Assembly (NCBI RefSeq): GCF_900119315.1
Contig: NZ_LT827010.1
Coordinates: 8,550,001-8,614,000 of the forward strand
DNA from: Actinoplanes sp. SE50/110
Lineage (GTDB): Bacteria; Actinomycetota; Actinomycetes; Mycobacteriales; Micromonosporaceae
Reading direction: 5' to 3'
Length of the DNA stretch: 64,000 nucleotides
Shown in pieces: positions 34,465 to 43,413 of this stretch. The translations under genes and the position numbers were made by a program. The notes beneath the pieces are model-generated. The model was not told the DNA's origin and did no database searches. It saw only the letters and a list, made by a program, of their open reading frames with translations. Numbering within the stretch: position 1 is the stretch's first letter; each line of letters starts with the position of its first letter.

Positions 34465-36032
34465 TTCTTCTCCTCCGCGGAACCGCTGGTGATGCCGGCC
34501 ATCAGCAGGCCGATCTCCTCGCGCGGGGTGTCCGGCGAGACGACGGCCAGGATCCGGCCGCGGTACATCACCGCGATCCGGTCGGCCAGCCCGACCACCT
34601 CGTCCAGCTCGCTGGAGACCACCAGCACCGCGGTGCCCTGGTCCCGCTCGTGGATGATCTGGCCGTGGATGAACTCGATCGAGCCGACGTCCACGCCGCG
34701 GGTCGGCTGGGACGCGATGAACAGCTTCAGCGGCCGGGACATCTCCCGGGCGATGACGACCTTCTGCTGGTTGCCGCCGGACAGGGTGCCGACCGCGGTC
34801 TCCGGTGACTGGCAGCGGATGTCGAACTGGGCGACCCGCTCCCGGGCGTTGCCACCGATCTTGGCGAGGTCGAGGCGGAAGGCGTTGCCGAACGGCTCCC
34901 GGTCGTAAATGTCCAGGATCAGGTTCTCCGCGACGCTGAACTCCTTGACCACGCCGTCGTGGCTGCGGTCCTCGGGGACGTAGCCGACGCCGGAGCGCAG
35001 GATCCGCTTGGTGCTCAGCCCGGCCAGATCCTCGTCGTCGAGCTCGACCCGGCCGGCCCGCACCTCGCGCAGCCCCATGATCGCCTCGACCAGTTCGGTC
35101 TGCCCGTTGCCCTGCACCCCGGCGATCCCGAGCACCTCGCCGGCCCGGACCTCCAGGTCGACGCCGTCGACCGCGCGGATCCCCCGGTCGTCGTCGACGA
35201 CCAGGCCGGAGACCTGCAACACCGGCCGGCCCGGCTCGGCCGGCTGCTTGTCCACCTCGAGGCTGACCGCACGGCCGACCATCAGGGCGGCCAGCTCGTC
35301 CTCGCTGGTGTCCGGGCTGGCGGTGCCGACCACCTGACCGCGGCGGATCACGGTGATCCGGTCGGCGATCTTCTTGACCTCTTTGAGCTTGTGCGTGATG
35401 AAGACGATCGACTTGCCCATCTCGGTGAGCGAGCGCATCACCGCGAGCAGTTCGTCGGTCTCCTGCGGAGTGAGCACCGCGGTCGGCTCGTCCAGGATGA
35501 GCAGGTCGACGTCGCGGGTCAGCGCCTTGACGATCTCGACCCGCTGCTGGGCGCCGACCGGCAGGTCCTCGACCAGCGCGTCCGGGTCGACCGGCAGTCC
35601 GAACTTCTTCGAAGTCTCCAGCACGTCGCGGCGGGCCCGGCGGCGGTCCAGCCAGCCGAGCGGGCCGCCGCGGGTCTCCTCGGCGCCCAGCGCGATGTTC
35701 TCCGCCACGGTGAAGACCGGGACGAGCATGAAGTGCTGGTGCACCATGCCGATGCCGGCCGCGATCGCGTCCCGCGGGCTGCGGAAGACCCGCGGCTCGT
35801 CGTTGACGAGGATCTGGCCCTCGTCCGGCTGCAGCAGGCCGTACAGCTGGTTCATCAGCGTGGACTTGCCGGCGCCGTTCTCGCCCAGCAGGGCGTGGAC
35901 TTCGCCGGGTTCGACGGTGATGTCGATGTGGTCGTTGGCCACCAGATCGCCGAAGCGCTTGGTGATGCCGCGCAGTTCCAGTTTCAGCGGACTCTCCCCG
36001 ACGTCGTGGACGGAACCTGGTGGGCGGTCCAA
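34461..36032 (-). CDS. Nucleoside ABC importer ATPase with two nucleotide-binding domains
   Basis: 523 aa with two fused ABC domains, like NupO/RbsA. The first is canonical: Walker A LLGENGAGKSTLMN, signature LPVGAQQRVEIVKAL, Walker B LLILDEPTAVLTPQE. The second has a degenerate Walker A (IAGVQGNGQTELVEA) but a good signature (LSGGNQQKVVIAREM), the usual asymmetry of these importers. The only upstream in-frame start is TTG 36032 without an obvious ribosome-binding site; initiation may instead be near 36000, where GGGGAG precedes a CTG. It lies 73 nt after the binding-protein gene. Confidence 0.92.
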   Translation of the reverse strand: MDRPPGSVHDVGESPLKLELRGITKRFGDLVANDHIDITVEPGEVHALLGENGAGKSTLMNQLYGLLQPDEGQILVNDEPRVFRSPRDAIAAGIGMVHQHFMLVPVFTVAENIALGAEETRGGPLGWLDRRRARRDVLETSKKFGLPVDPDALVEDLPVGAQQRVEIVKALTRDVDLLILDEPTAVLTPQETDELLAVMRSLTEMGKSIVFITHKLKEVKKIADRITVIRRGQVVGTASPDTSEDELAALMVGRAVSLEVDKQPAEPGRPVLQVSGLVVDDDRGIRAVDGVDLEVRAGEVLGIAGVQGNGQTELVEAIMGLREVRAGRVELDDEDLAGLSTKRILRSGVGYVPEDRSHDGVVKEFSVAENLILDIYDREPFGNAFRLDLAKIGGNARERVAQFDIRCQSPETAVGTLSGGNQQKVVIAREMSRPLKLFIASQPTRGVDVGSIEFIHGQIIHERDQGTAVLVVSSELDEVVGLADRIAVMYRGRILAVVSPDTPREEIGLLMAGITSGSAEEKK

Positions 36033-36105
36033 TGCGAGCCGCCGCTCGGCCGCGGGCGATCGGCCCGCGGCCGCGCGGCGGCCGAATGCTACTACTACCC
36101 GCGAG

Positions 36106-37203
36106 TTACTTCGGTGCGCTGGCCGACTCGGCCTTGACCGTGCCGGCGATGATGTCCTTCTTCAGCTGGTCGATCTCGCCCTTGAGGGCGGCGTCGACCT
36201 TGCTGTCGAACTTGTTGTACGGGGCCAGGCTGACGCCGTCGTTCTCCAGGGTGCCGATGTAGCCCGGGGTGGCCGACAGCTTCTCGCCCTTGGCGCCCTT
36301 GACCACGGACTCCTTGACGGCCTCCTGCACGTTCTTCACCACGGTGCTGAGGAAGACGTCGCAGTACTGCGCGGCCGACTTGCAGCCGTCCTGGTCGACC
36401 CAGATGACCGAGATCTTGCCGCCGGAGTCCTTGGCGACCTGCGCGGCGCCCAGGCCGGTGCCGCCAGCGACCGGCAGGATCACGTCGGCGCCCTGCGAGA
36501 CCAGGGTCTGGGAGATCGTCTTGCCCTTGTTCTGGTCGATGAAGCTGTCGGCGAAGGTGCCGTTCTGCTTCGCCGTGTCCCAGCCCAGGACCTGGACGGT
36601 CTTGCCCTTCTTCTGGTTGTAGTAGGCGACGCCCTCGGCGAAGCCGTCCATGAAGATGGTGACCGGCGGGATCTTCAGGCCGCCGAAGGTGGCGACCTTG
36701 CCCGACTTCGAGTAGCCCGCGGCCAGGTAGCCGGCGAGGAACGCGGCCTGCTGGGTGGCGAACTGCATCGGGTAGACGTTCGGCCCGGAGCTGTTGCTGT
36801 CCACGATGGCGAACTGCGAGGAGGCGCTCTCGCCGGAGACCTTCTTGGTCGCGGGGCCCATCAGGCCGCCGACCGCGAGGATGTAGTCGCACTTCTGCGA
36901 GGCGAAGTTGCGCAGGTTCGGCTCGTAGTCCGCCTCGGAGGACGAGGAGACGTACTTCGGGTCGACGTTGCTGGCGTCGGCCTTGGCGGCCTGGATGCCG
37001 GCCCACGCGGAGGCGTTGAACGACTTGTCGTCGATGCCGCCGGTGTCGGTGACCATGCAGGCCTTGTATGCGGCGGCGGCGGCGCTGGCGCTGCCACCCG
37101 ACGACGGGCTCGACTCCGGCGCCTTACCACAAGCGGCGGCTGCGAGCGTCAGCCCACCTGCCGCGAGAATCGCCACGATCCGCTTCCCACGTACTGGGCG
37201 CAA
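36106..37203 (-). CDS. BMP-family nucleoside-binding lipoprotein
   Basis: 365 aa substrate-binding protein of the Bmp/PnrA family. A lipoprotein signal peptide is clear: basic start, hydrophobic stretch, lipobox LAAAAC with the modified cysteine near residue 25, then a Ser-rich linker. The core has KACMVTDTGGIDDKSFNASAWAG, in which the DxGGxxDxxFN pattern is the nucleoside-binding signature, and GGLKIPPVTIFMDGFAEGV. TTG start with AGGAGG 6 nt before it. First gene of the importer operon; it captures nucleosides at the outer face of the membrane. Confidence 0.93.
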   Translation of the reverse strand: MRPVRGKRIVAILAAGGLTLAAAACGKAPESSPSSGGSASAAAAAYKACMVTDTGGIDDKSFNASAWAGIQAAKADASNVDPKYVSSSSEADYEPNLRNFASQKCDYILAVGGLMGPATKKVSGESASSQFAIVDSNSSGPNVYPMQFATQQAAFLAGYLAAGYSKSGKVATFGGLKIPPVTIFMDGFAEGVAYYNQKKGKTVQVLGWDTAKQNGTFADSFIDQNKGKTISQTLVSQGADVILPVAGGTGLGAAQVAKDSGGKISVIWVDQDGCKSAAQYCDVFLSTVVKNVQEAVKESVVKGAKGEKLSATPGYIGTLENDGVSLAPYNKFDSKVDAALKGEIDQLKKDIIAGTVKAESASAPK

Positions 37204-37449
37204 GACGCCCTCCTTCCACTGCTCACCGCACGCTCGGTAAGTCTCAGGTCGGCAGCGTAGCCGTGGGTCAGCGGGTCGTCAGGCGTTCGGTACGGACTGT
37301 TGGCGCACCGTTATCGCGCCGCAATCACCAGGGATTTTGCGCGTCGCTTTCGGTGGGTTCCCTGCTGAATTGCGTCGACGCCCGGGAAACCGTTGGTAAA
37401 TCTTCGCCGAGCGCAACCCCGCCCGGTAACGGTTCGCCGCAGGTTGCGG

Positions 37450-37704
37450 TCACTTTTCAGTCACGGCCGCTTTCTCCGGTCGGCGTACGGCGTTCCACGC
37501 GCGCACCCCGAGCACCCCGACGGTCGACCCGATCACCAGCGACGCCGCGATCAGCACCGCGTGCACCCACAGAAACGCCGTCGGTGAGCCGTGCGCGAAC
37601 GACCGCTCGTCGCGGTAGATGGCCAGCCCGAACCGCGGCCAGATCACCCACGTCCACACTCCGACCGCCATCAGGAACGCCGCCCACCGCCGTGTGATCA
37701 CCAC
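37450..37704 (-). CDS. SCO4848-family small membrane protein
   Basis: 84 aa with two transmembrane helices: AAFLMAVGVWTWVIWPRF (~8-25) and FLWVHAVLIAASLVIGSTVGVLG (~44-66), separated by a charged loop (YRDERSFAHGSPT). This short architecture and the WxWxIWPxF motif match the SCO4848 family of actinobacterial membrane proteins, function unknown. It is 21 nt downstream of the next gene and may be co-transcribed with it. The ~245 bp between it and the importer promoter show no other gene. Confidence 0.8.
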   Translation of the reverse strand: MVITRRWAAFLMAVGVWTWVIWPRFGLAIYRDERSFAHGSPTAFLWVHAVLIAASLVIGSTVGVLGVRAWNAVRRPEKAAVTEK

Positions 37705-37725
37705 GGCGTCAGTATCGCAGTGGCC

Positions 37726-38148
37726 TCAGGCGGTCAGCCGGGTGGCCAGCCGGCGCCAACCCGCGCGCACCTCGTCCGGCTCCGGGGTGATCGGGGGCGG
37801 TCCGCTGCCGGCCGGCTCGGCGAGCAGCTCGTCGATCGGCTCGCTGTCGTCCTCGGCGGCCTGCCGGACCGCCTCGATCTCCTTGCGGATCGCGTCGGCC
37901 GAGTCCAGCGGCAGCATCGGCTCGACCACCGCCATCAGGTCGTCGTCGGAGACCACCGCGCGGGCCAGGGCGACCGCGTGGTCCCGCTCGTACGGCCCGC
38001 AGACCACCGGGTCCCAGTCCTCGCGGTCGCCGAGCGAGGCGATGGTGACCACCCACGGCACGGCGGCCAGAGGTGATCCGGGTGGCAGGCGCAGCGTCAC
38101 GAGAGTCCCCACGCGACACATCATCGCGGGCGGGCGTCCCGGATCCAT
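37726..38148 (-). CDS. Hypothetical protein
   Basis: Up to 140 aa; I do not recognise the family. The longest start (ATG 38148) overlaps the BrkB-like gene by 28 nt; ATG 38124 or GTG 38100 are alternatives, and the recognisable fold-like part starts around VTLRLPPGSPLAAVPWVVTIAS. The body is acidic with a helical segment (SADAIRKEIEAVRQAAEDDSEP) and no transmembrane region. Position suggests co-transcription with the BrkB-like gene upstream. Confidence 0.65.
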   Translation of the reverse strand: MDPGRPPAMMCRVGTLVTLRLPPGSPLAAVPWVVTIASLGDREDWDPVVCGPYERDHAVALARAVVSDDDLMAVVEPMLPLDSADAIRKEIEAVRQAAEDDSEPIDELLAEPAGSGPPPITPEPDEVRAGWRRLATRLTA

Positions 38149-39041
38149 AGGTTTTGCCCCACGGGGGCGGTCTTATCGTCAGCGGACAGGTCCACCACCC
38201 GGCCGTGCGGGCTGGTCGCCGCCCAGGCCGCGCCGAACAGCAGCAACTGGTGGAAGACGTACAGGTAGACCAGCGCGCCCACGGCGGAACCGACCAGCCC
38301 GTACGCCGGATTGCGCTGCACCGTCGCGACGAAGGACTTGCCCACGGTGTTGAGCAGCATCAACCCGATGCCGACCTGCAGCACCGGCGGAGCCATCCGG
38401 CGGGCGGTCATCCGCAGCCGGGGCACCGCGCCCAGCAACGCCGCGGCCAGCAGCATGTTCACCCCCAGGGTGAGGACCAGGCTGACCACCGACAGGGTGA
38501 CCTGGAAGCCGCCGTCGGCCAGATAGTCGAGCAGTGTCTCCAGGCCGTAGACGGCGAGCTGGGTGAGCGCCAGCAGGATCAGGATGCCGACCAGCACCAT
38601 CAGGTCCAGGGCCTGCCGGACGCCGAAATAGCCGGGCTGCTCGCGCACCTGCCAGATGTGGCGCTGCGAGGAGCGGATCGCCTCCACCCAGCCGATCCCG
38701 GTGAAGGTCAGCCCGGCGATGCCGACGATGCCGACGGTGTTCTTGCTCTCCAGGATCGCCTGCACGTCCAGGAACGGCAGGTTCTGCCGCAGGAAGTCGT
38801 GCACCACGGCGAACAGCTGGGTGTTGCTGGTCAGCAGGAACCCGAAGATCGAATAGCCGATCAGCAGCAGCGCGAACACCGCGAAGAAGCCGTAGTACGC
38901 GCTGGCCGCGGCGAGCCGGCCGCCCTGCACCCCGTCGTAGCGCAGCAGCGCACGGCACAGGTGGTCGAAATAGCGGGAGCGGTAGCGCCCCGCCATGATC
39001 CGGGCCGCGACCGCGTCATACGCCCGATCGATAGGGTTCAC
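38121..39041 (-). CDS. YihY/BrkB-family integral membrane protein
   Basis: 306 aa with six predicted transmembrane helices. The family pattern is visible: GGRLAAASAYYGFFAVFALLLIGYS as the first helix, LTFTGIGWVEAIRSSQRHIW (the conserved small-residue/W segment) in the middle and AVGALVYLYVFHQLLLFGAAW near the end. The family was once mis-named ribonuclease BN; its real function is unknown, with transport or envelope roles suggested. Probably first of a short operon with the two downstream small genes. Confidence 0.88.
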   Translation of the reverse strand: MNPIDRAYDAVAARIMAGRYRSRYFDHLCRALLRYDGVQGGRLAAASAYYGFFAVFALLLIGYSIFGFLLTSNTQLFAVVHDFLRQNLPFLDVQAILESKNTVGIVGIAGLTFTGIGWVEAIRSSQRHIWQVREQPGYFGVRQALDLMVLVGILILLALTQLAVYGLETLLDYLADGGFQVTLSVVSLVLTLGVNMLLAAALLGAVPRLRMTARRMAPPVLQVGIGLMLLNTVGKSFVATVQRNPAYGLVGSAVGALVYLYVFHQLLLFGAAWAATSPHGRVVDLSADDKTAPVGQNLWIRDARPR

Positions 39042-39062
39042 CGCGCGACCGTAACCGACGGA

Positions 39063-39593
39063 TCAGCCGCCGAGCGGGAAGTCACGCCGAGGCCGCCACG
39101 GTCCCTCGCCACCGTGCGAGAACAGGGTGAACGACGCGACCGGGAAACGGGCCGAGAAGCCGGCCAGGTCGTCGAAGACGGCGTCCAGCGCCTCGGGCGA
39201 CACGTCCTGCGCGACGGTGACGTGCGGGTGGTAGGGAAACCGGCTGCCCCGGTTGATCTCCGCGGACCCGGTGATCGCCTCGGCGAGCAGCTCGCACTCG
39301 CTGATGCCCATCGCCAGGCTGACGAACACCACCTCGGTGACCGGGCGGAACGTACCGGTCCCGCGCAGGTGGATGGTGAACGGCGGCTGGGCCGCGGCGA
39401 CCGCCTCCAGGTGCTTCTCGATCGACGGCAGCGCGTCGGTGTCCACCTCGGTCGGCCCGAGCAGGGTGACGTGCGCCGGCGTCCAGGCGGCCTGCGGGTC
39501 GCCGGCCTCCGCACGCCGGCGGGTCAGCGCCGAGCCCCAGGGCTCCGGGATGTCGATCGCGACGCCGATGCGCGTCCGGGCGGGATCCCCCAC
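39063..39593 (-). CDS. 2'-5' RNA ligase/cyclic phosphodiesterase-superfamily protein
   Basis: 176 aa. Two HxT-type motifs, HVTLLGP and HVTVAQD, sit the expected ~85 residues apart; in the 2H phosphoesterase superfamily (LigT, CPDase) these two His-Thr pairs form the active site. The substrate may be a 2',3'-cyclic phosphate RNA end or small cyclic nucleotide. GTG start at 39593, 6 nt after the trpS stop, so it likely belongs to the trpS transcript. Confidence 0.85.
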   Translation of the reverse strand: MGDPARTRIGVAIDIPEPWGSALTRRRAEAGDPQAAWTPAHVTLLGPTEVDTDALPSIEKHLEAVAAAQPPFTIHLRGTGTFRPVTEVVFVSLAMGISECELLAEAITGSAEINRGSRFPYHPHVTVAQDVSPEALDAVFDDLAGFSARFPVASFTLFSHGGEGPWRPRRDFPLGG

Positions 39594-39599
39594 GGTGGC

Positions 39600-40634
39600 T
39601 CAGACCCCGCGGGCCGGGCTGAGGAAGCCGATGTTCCGGTACGTCGACGCGAGGGTGGCGGCGGCGACGGCCCGGGCCTTCTCGGCGCCGACCGCGAGAA
39701 CCTTGTCGAGCTGGGCCTTGTCGTCCAGGTAGAGCTTCGTCCGCTCCTGGATCGGCTTGACGAACTCGACCAGCACCTCGGCCAGATCCTTCTTCAGGTC
39801 GCCGTAGCCGTGCCCCTCGTACTGCTCCAGCAGGTCGTCGATGGTGCGGGCGGTGAGCGCCGCGTACATCGTCAGCAGGTTGCTGATGCCGGGCTTGTTC
39901 ACCTCGTCGTAGAGGATCTCGCGGCCGGTGTCGGTGACCGCGGATTTGATCTTCTTCGCCGAGCGGGCCGGGTCCTCCAGCAGCTCGATGATGCCGTTCG
40001 GCGAGGAGGCCGACTTGGACATCTTGATCGACGGGTCCTGCAGGTCGGTGATCTTCGCGGTGTCCTTCACGATGTACGCCGCGGGGGTGGTGAAGGTGGC
40101 GCCGAACCGCGAGTTGAACCGCTGCGCGAGGTCGCGGGTCAGCTCCAGGTGCTGCCGCTGGTCCTCGCCGACCGGGACCTGGTCGGCCTGGTAGAGCAGG
40201 ATGTCGGCGGCCTGCAGGATCGGGTAGGTGAACAGGCCGACCGTGGTGCTGTCCTGCCCGGCCTTGGTCGACTTGTCCTTGAACTGCACCATCCGGCCGG
40301 CCTCGCCGAACCCGGTGATGCAGCTGAGCACCCAGGCGAGCTGGGCGTGCTCGGGCACGTGGGACTGGACGAACAGCGTGCAGCGCTCCGGGTCGAGCCC
40401 GACAGCCAGCAACTGGGCAGCGGAAATCCGAGTACGGTTACGAAGCGCCACCGGATCATGGCCCATCGTGATCGCGTGCAGGTCGACCACGCAGTAGAAC
40501 GCGTCGTGGGTCTCCTGCAGCGCCACCCAGTTGCGCACCGCGCCCAGATAGTTGCCGAGGTGGAAGGAGTCGGCGGTCGGCTGGATGCCGGAGAGCACTC
40601 GCGGGCGGCGGACGGCGTCGGACATGAGGCTCAT
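39600..40634 (-). CDS. trpS: Tryptophanyl-tRNA synthetase
   Basis: 344 aa from ATG 40634; ATG 40625 is equally possible, and upstream codons are not conserved-looking. Class I aminoacyl-tRNA synthetase charging tRNA-Trp. The HIGH-equivalent is DSFHLGNYLGA and the KMSKS loop is IKMSKSASSPNG; FYCVVDLHAITM and PILQAADILLYQAD are strong TrpRS landmarks. Normal length for the bacterial enzyme. Divergent from galE. Confidence 0.96.
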   Translation of the reverse strand: MSLMSDAVRRPRVLSGIQPTADSFHLGNYLGAVRNWVALQETHDAFYCVVDLHAITMGHDPVALRNRTRISAAQLLAVGLDPERCTLFVQSHVPEHAQLAWVLSCITGFGEAGRMVQFKDKSTKAGQDSTTVGLFTYPILQAADILLYQADQVPVGEDQRQHLELTRDLAQRFNSRFGATFTTPAAYIVKDTAKITDLQDPSIKMSKSASSPNGIIELLEDPARSAKKIKSAVTDTGREILYDEVNKPGISNLLTMYAALTARTIDDLLEQYEGHGYGDLKKDLAEVLVEFVKPIQERTKLYLDDKAQLDKVLAVGAEKARAVAAATLASTYRNIGFLSPARGV

Positions 40635-40697
40635 TGTGTCAGTCTCGGACGGGATACCGCGAACCACCCGGCCACCCTGTGGACATGTTCGAACCTG

Positions 40698-40726
40698 TTG
40701 ACTTATGAGCGCTTATGGGGAATTCT
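40698..40726 (+). promoter_or_regulatory. Candidate promoter of galE-galK
   Basis: TTGACT (40698-40703) and AATTCT (40721-40726) with a 17-bp spacer, in an AT-rich island 33 bp before the galE GTG. The -10 is a weak match. Confidence 0.4.
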
Positions 40727-40758
40727 AGCCTCGCCGTCCCCATCAGAAAGGCCAACCC

Positions 40759-41733
40759 GTGAAACTGCTCGTCACCGGCGGCGCCGGTTACGTGGGCAGC
40801 GTGACCAGCAGACTGCTGCTGGACGCCGGCCACGAGGTCGTGGTGCTCGACAACCTGGCCACCGGGTTTCGCGAGGCGATCGCCCCGGACGCCACCTTCG
40901 TCGAAGCGGATATCGCCGATGCCGGCTCGGTCCTCACCCCGGACGCCGGCTTCGACGCGGTGCTGCACTTCGCCGGGCTCATCGCGGCCGGCGAGTCGAT
41001 GGTCAAACCGGAGCTCTACTGGCACGAGAACGTGGTCAAGTCGCTGGCCCTGCTCGACGCGATCCGGGCCGCCGCGGTGCCACGGGTGATCTTCTCGTCG
41101 ACCGCGGCGGTCTACGGCAACCCGGTCGAGCTGCCCATCACCGAGGCCGCGGTCAAGGCACCGACCAGCACGTACGGGTCGACCAAACTGACCTTCGACC
41201 TGGCGCTCACCGCCGAGGCGTTCGCGCACCGGCTGGCCGTGGTGTCGCTGCGCTACTTCAACGTCGCCGGGGCATACATCACCGACGGCCACGAGATCGG
41301 CGAACGGCACGACCCGGAGACCCACCTCATCCCGATCACCCTGCAGGTGGCCGCCGGCAAGCGGGACAGGCTGCAGCTGTTCGGCGACGACTACCCCACC
41401 GCCGACGGCACCTGCGTGCGCGACTACATCCACGTCGAGGACCTGGCCCGGGCACACCTGCTGGCGCTCGACGCGGCCACCCCGGGCGAGCACCGGATCT
41501 ACAACCTGGGCAACGGCAACGGCTTCTCCAATCGGCAGGTCGTCGAAGCGGCCCGCGAGGTCACCGGCGCGGCCATCCCGGTCGAGACCGCCCCCCGCCG
41601 CGACGGCGACCCGGCCACCCTGGTGGCCTCCGCCGACCTGGCCCGCGCCGAACTGGGCTGGGTGCCTCGCAAGGACACGCTGCAGGCGATGATCGGGGAC
41701 GCCTGGACCTTCTACCGCAAGCACGTGGCATGA
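40759..41733 (+). CDS. galE: UDP-glucose 4-epimerase
   Basis: 324 aa short-chain dehydrogenase-type epimerase interconverting UDP-glucose and UDP-galactose. The NAD site is LLVTGGAGYVGSVTSRLL, the catalytic serine region is IFSSTAAVYGNP, and the catalytic tyrosine-lysine pair is YGSTK. ALRYFNVAGA-type (LRYFNVAGAYITDG) and CVRDYIHVEDLARAH motifs are typical of GalE. GTG start preceded by AAAGG. It overlaps galK as ATGA. Confidence 0.95.
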   Translation: MKLLVTGGAGYVGSVTSRLLLDAGHEVVVLDNLATGFREAIAPDATFVEADIADAGSVLTPDAGFDAVLHFAGLIAAGESMVKPELYWHENVVKSLALLDAIRAAAVPRVIFSSTAAVYGNPVELPITEAAVKAPTSTYGSTKLTFDLALTAEAFAHRLAVVSLRYFNVAGAYITDGHEIGERHDPETHLIPITLQVAAGKRDRLQLFGDDYPTADGTCVRDYIHVEDLARAHLLALDAATPGEHRIYNLGNGNGFSNRQVVEAAREVTGAAIPVETAPRRDGDPATLVASADLARAELGWVPRKDTLQAMIGDAWTFYRKHVA

Positions 41734-42872
41734 GCGTCGAGACCCGGGCCGTCGCGGCCTTCACCGAGGCGTACGGGGAGCAGCCGGACGGGCTGTGGGC
41801 GGCGCCCGGCCGGGTGAACCTGATCGGCGAGCACACCGACTACAACGACGGGTTCGTGCTGCCCTTCGCGCTGCCGCAGCGCACCGTCGCCGCGGTCGGC
41901 CCGTCCCCCGACGGGACCTGGGCGGTCTGCTCCACCCTCGCCCCCGAACCGGTGGCGTTCGGGGTCACCGAGCCGGGTGAGGTGACCGGCTGGGGCGCGT
42001 ACGTGGCCGGGGTGGTGTGGGCGCTGCGCGACGCCGGCCACGAGCCGCCCGCGGTACGCATCGCGATCGACTCCGAGGTGCCGCTGGGCTCCGGCCTGTC
42101 CTCGTCGGCCGCACTGGAATCGTCGGTGCTGACCGCCCTGATCGACCTCGGCGGCCTGGACGTGCCGCTGGAACGCCGCCCGGCGATCGCCCAGCGCGCC
42201 GAGAACCGGTACGTCGGCGCACCCACCGGCATCCTGGACCAGTCCGCCTCGATCCGCTGCGAAGCCGGCCGGGCGCTGTTCCTCGACTGCCGGTCCTACC
42301 GGATCGACCAGATCCCGTTCGACCTGGCCGCCGCCGGCCTGGCCATCCTGGTGATCAACAGCAACGCGCCGCACCAGCACGTCGACGGCGAATACGGGGC
42401 GCGCCGCAAGAGCTGCGAGGAATCCGCCGCGATCCTGGGCGTCCCCGCGCTGCGCGACGTCGAGGTGGCCGGCCTGCCCGGTGCGCTCGACCGGCTCGGC
42501 GACGAGGTGCTGCGCAAGCGGACCCGGCACATCGTCACCGAGAACCAGCGGGTCCTCGACACGGTGGCGCTGCTGCGGGACGGCCGGGTCCGGGAGATCG
42601 GACCACTGCTGACCGCCTCCCACGCCTCGATGCGCGACGACTTCGAGATCACCGTCGCGCAGGTGGACGTGGCCGTGGAAGCCGCACTGGCGGCCGGGGC
42701 CCACGGGGCCCGGATGACCGGGGGTGGATTCGGCGGGTGCGTTCTGGCCCTGATCGACGCCGAACGCGCCGATGCCACCGCGGCGGCGGTCGCGGGGGCG
42801 TATGCCGAGCGGGGGTTCGAGGCACCGACCAGCTGGGTCGCGGTGGCCGGGCCTGGGGCCGGGAGGCTCTGA
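41730..42872 (+). CDS. galK: Galactokinase
   Basis: 380 aa GHMP kinase. The galactokinase signature GRVNLIGEHTDYNDGFVLP is intact; the ATP-binding motif is VPLGSGLSSSAALE; the catalytic aspartate is in PTGILDQSAS; the third GHMP motif is ARMTGGGFGGCVLAL. ATG overlaps the galE stop, so the two are coupled. galT (uridylyltransferase) is absent from the window and must be elsewhere for a complete Leloir pathway. Confidence 0.96.
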   Translation: MSVETRAVAAFTEAYGEQPDGLWAAPGRVNLIGEHTDYNDGFVLPFALPQRTVAAVGPSPDGTWAVCSTLAPEPVAFGVTEPGEVTGWGAYVAGVVWALRDAGHEPPAVRIAIDSEVPLGSGLSSSAALESSVLTALIDLGGLDVPLERRPAIAQRAENRYVGAPTGILDQSASIRCEAGRALFLDCRSYRIDQIPFDLAAAGLAILVINSNAPHQHVDGEYGARRKSCEESAAILGVPALRDVEVAGLPGALDRLGDEVLRKRTRHIVTENQRVLDTVALLRDGRVREIGPLLTASHASMRDDFEITVAQVDVAVEAALAAGAHGARMTGGGFGGCVLALIDAERADATAAAVAGAYAERGFEAPTSWVAVAGPGAGRL

Positions 42873-43008
42873 GTTCGTTTCCCGCAGGCGCGGGGATCGC
42901 TCGGCCAGGGGATTCCCGCGGCCCTCCGGGTGGGCCCTGGCACGACGTCCGGAATCTGAACTTGATCTTGAATTTTGATCTTGCCGGAAATCGGGTATGG
43001 CTGCGGGC

Positions 43009-43251
43009 ATGACGACTGAGCAGCACTCGCCCGCCGACGACGCGCCCGAGGATGTTCGCGGCAGTGAGACCGCGGAGAACGAGCCCAACGAATACGGCTT
43101 CTCGGGTGATCCCGCTCTGCCGGAGTCGCACGAGGTCGCGCACCTTGCCGAGGGTGAGGGTGAGCGGATCGCGGTGCCCTCCGGTGATCTGACCGGAGCG
43201 ATCACCGACGCGATCGAGGAGGCGTCGGAGGGGCACGGCCACCAGCAGTGA
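43009..43251 (+). CDS. Small acidic hypothetical protein
   Basis: 80 aa from ATG 43009; ATG 42997 would add MAAG. Very acidic and hydrophilic (repeated Glu/Asp, Ser, His at the C-terminus SEGHGHQQ), no hydrophobic core, probably disordered. A short AT-rich region with the direct repeat TTGATCTTG lies just upstream and may be its promoter. I do not recognise the family. Confidence 0.6.
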   Translation: MTTEQHSPADDAPEDVRGSETAENEPNEYGFSGDPALPESHEVAHLAEGEGERIAVPSGDLTGAITDAIEEASEGHGHQQ

Positions 43252-43400
43252 CGACCGCCGGTCCGGGGTGACTCCGCGGCACGACCGCGACCAGGGACGC
43301 TCCGACCGCCGGGCGGTGTCGTCCTTTCGGCCCGCCTACCTGGCCTTTTGGGGGATCACCCGCAGGGGCGAGAGAGGGCGACGGTGGGGTGCGGCGCCGC

Positions 43401-43406
43401 TAGGGT
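43401..43406 (+). promoter_or_regulatory. -10 box (TAGGGT) of a leaderless promoter
   Basis: TAGGGT ends 7 nt before the ATG at 43414, the spacing of leaderless transcripts, and there is no ribosome-binding site. Confidence 0.5.
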
Positions 43407-43413
43407 GTGCGGC

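Noticed and set aside
34461..36032. Degenerate Walker A in the second half of the importer ATPase as a sign of gene decay
   Set aside because: Asymmetric nucleotide-binding sites are normal in RbsA/NupO-type double ATPases.
38154..42872. Very long open frame of 1572 codons on the plus strand
   Set aside because: It runs antisense through the BrkB-like gene, the 2'-5' ligase-like gene and trpS, then out of frame through galE, and joins galK only at its end. It is a GC-rich shadow; only the galK part is real.
42874..42903. Sequence after galK (TTTCCCGCAGGCGCGGGGAT) like a type I-E CRISPR repeat
   Set aside because: A single copy with no second repeat at spacer distance and no cas genes. More likely a small hairpin at the end of galK.
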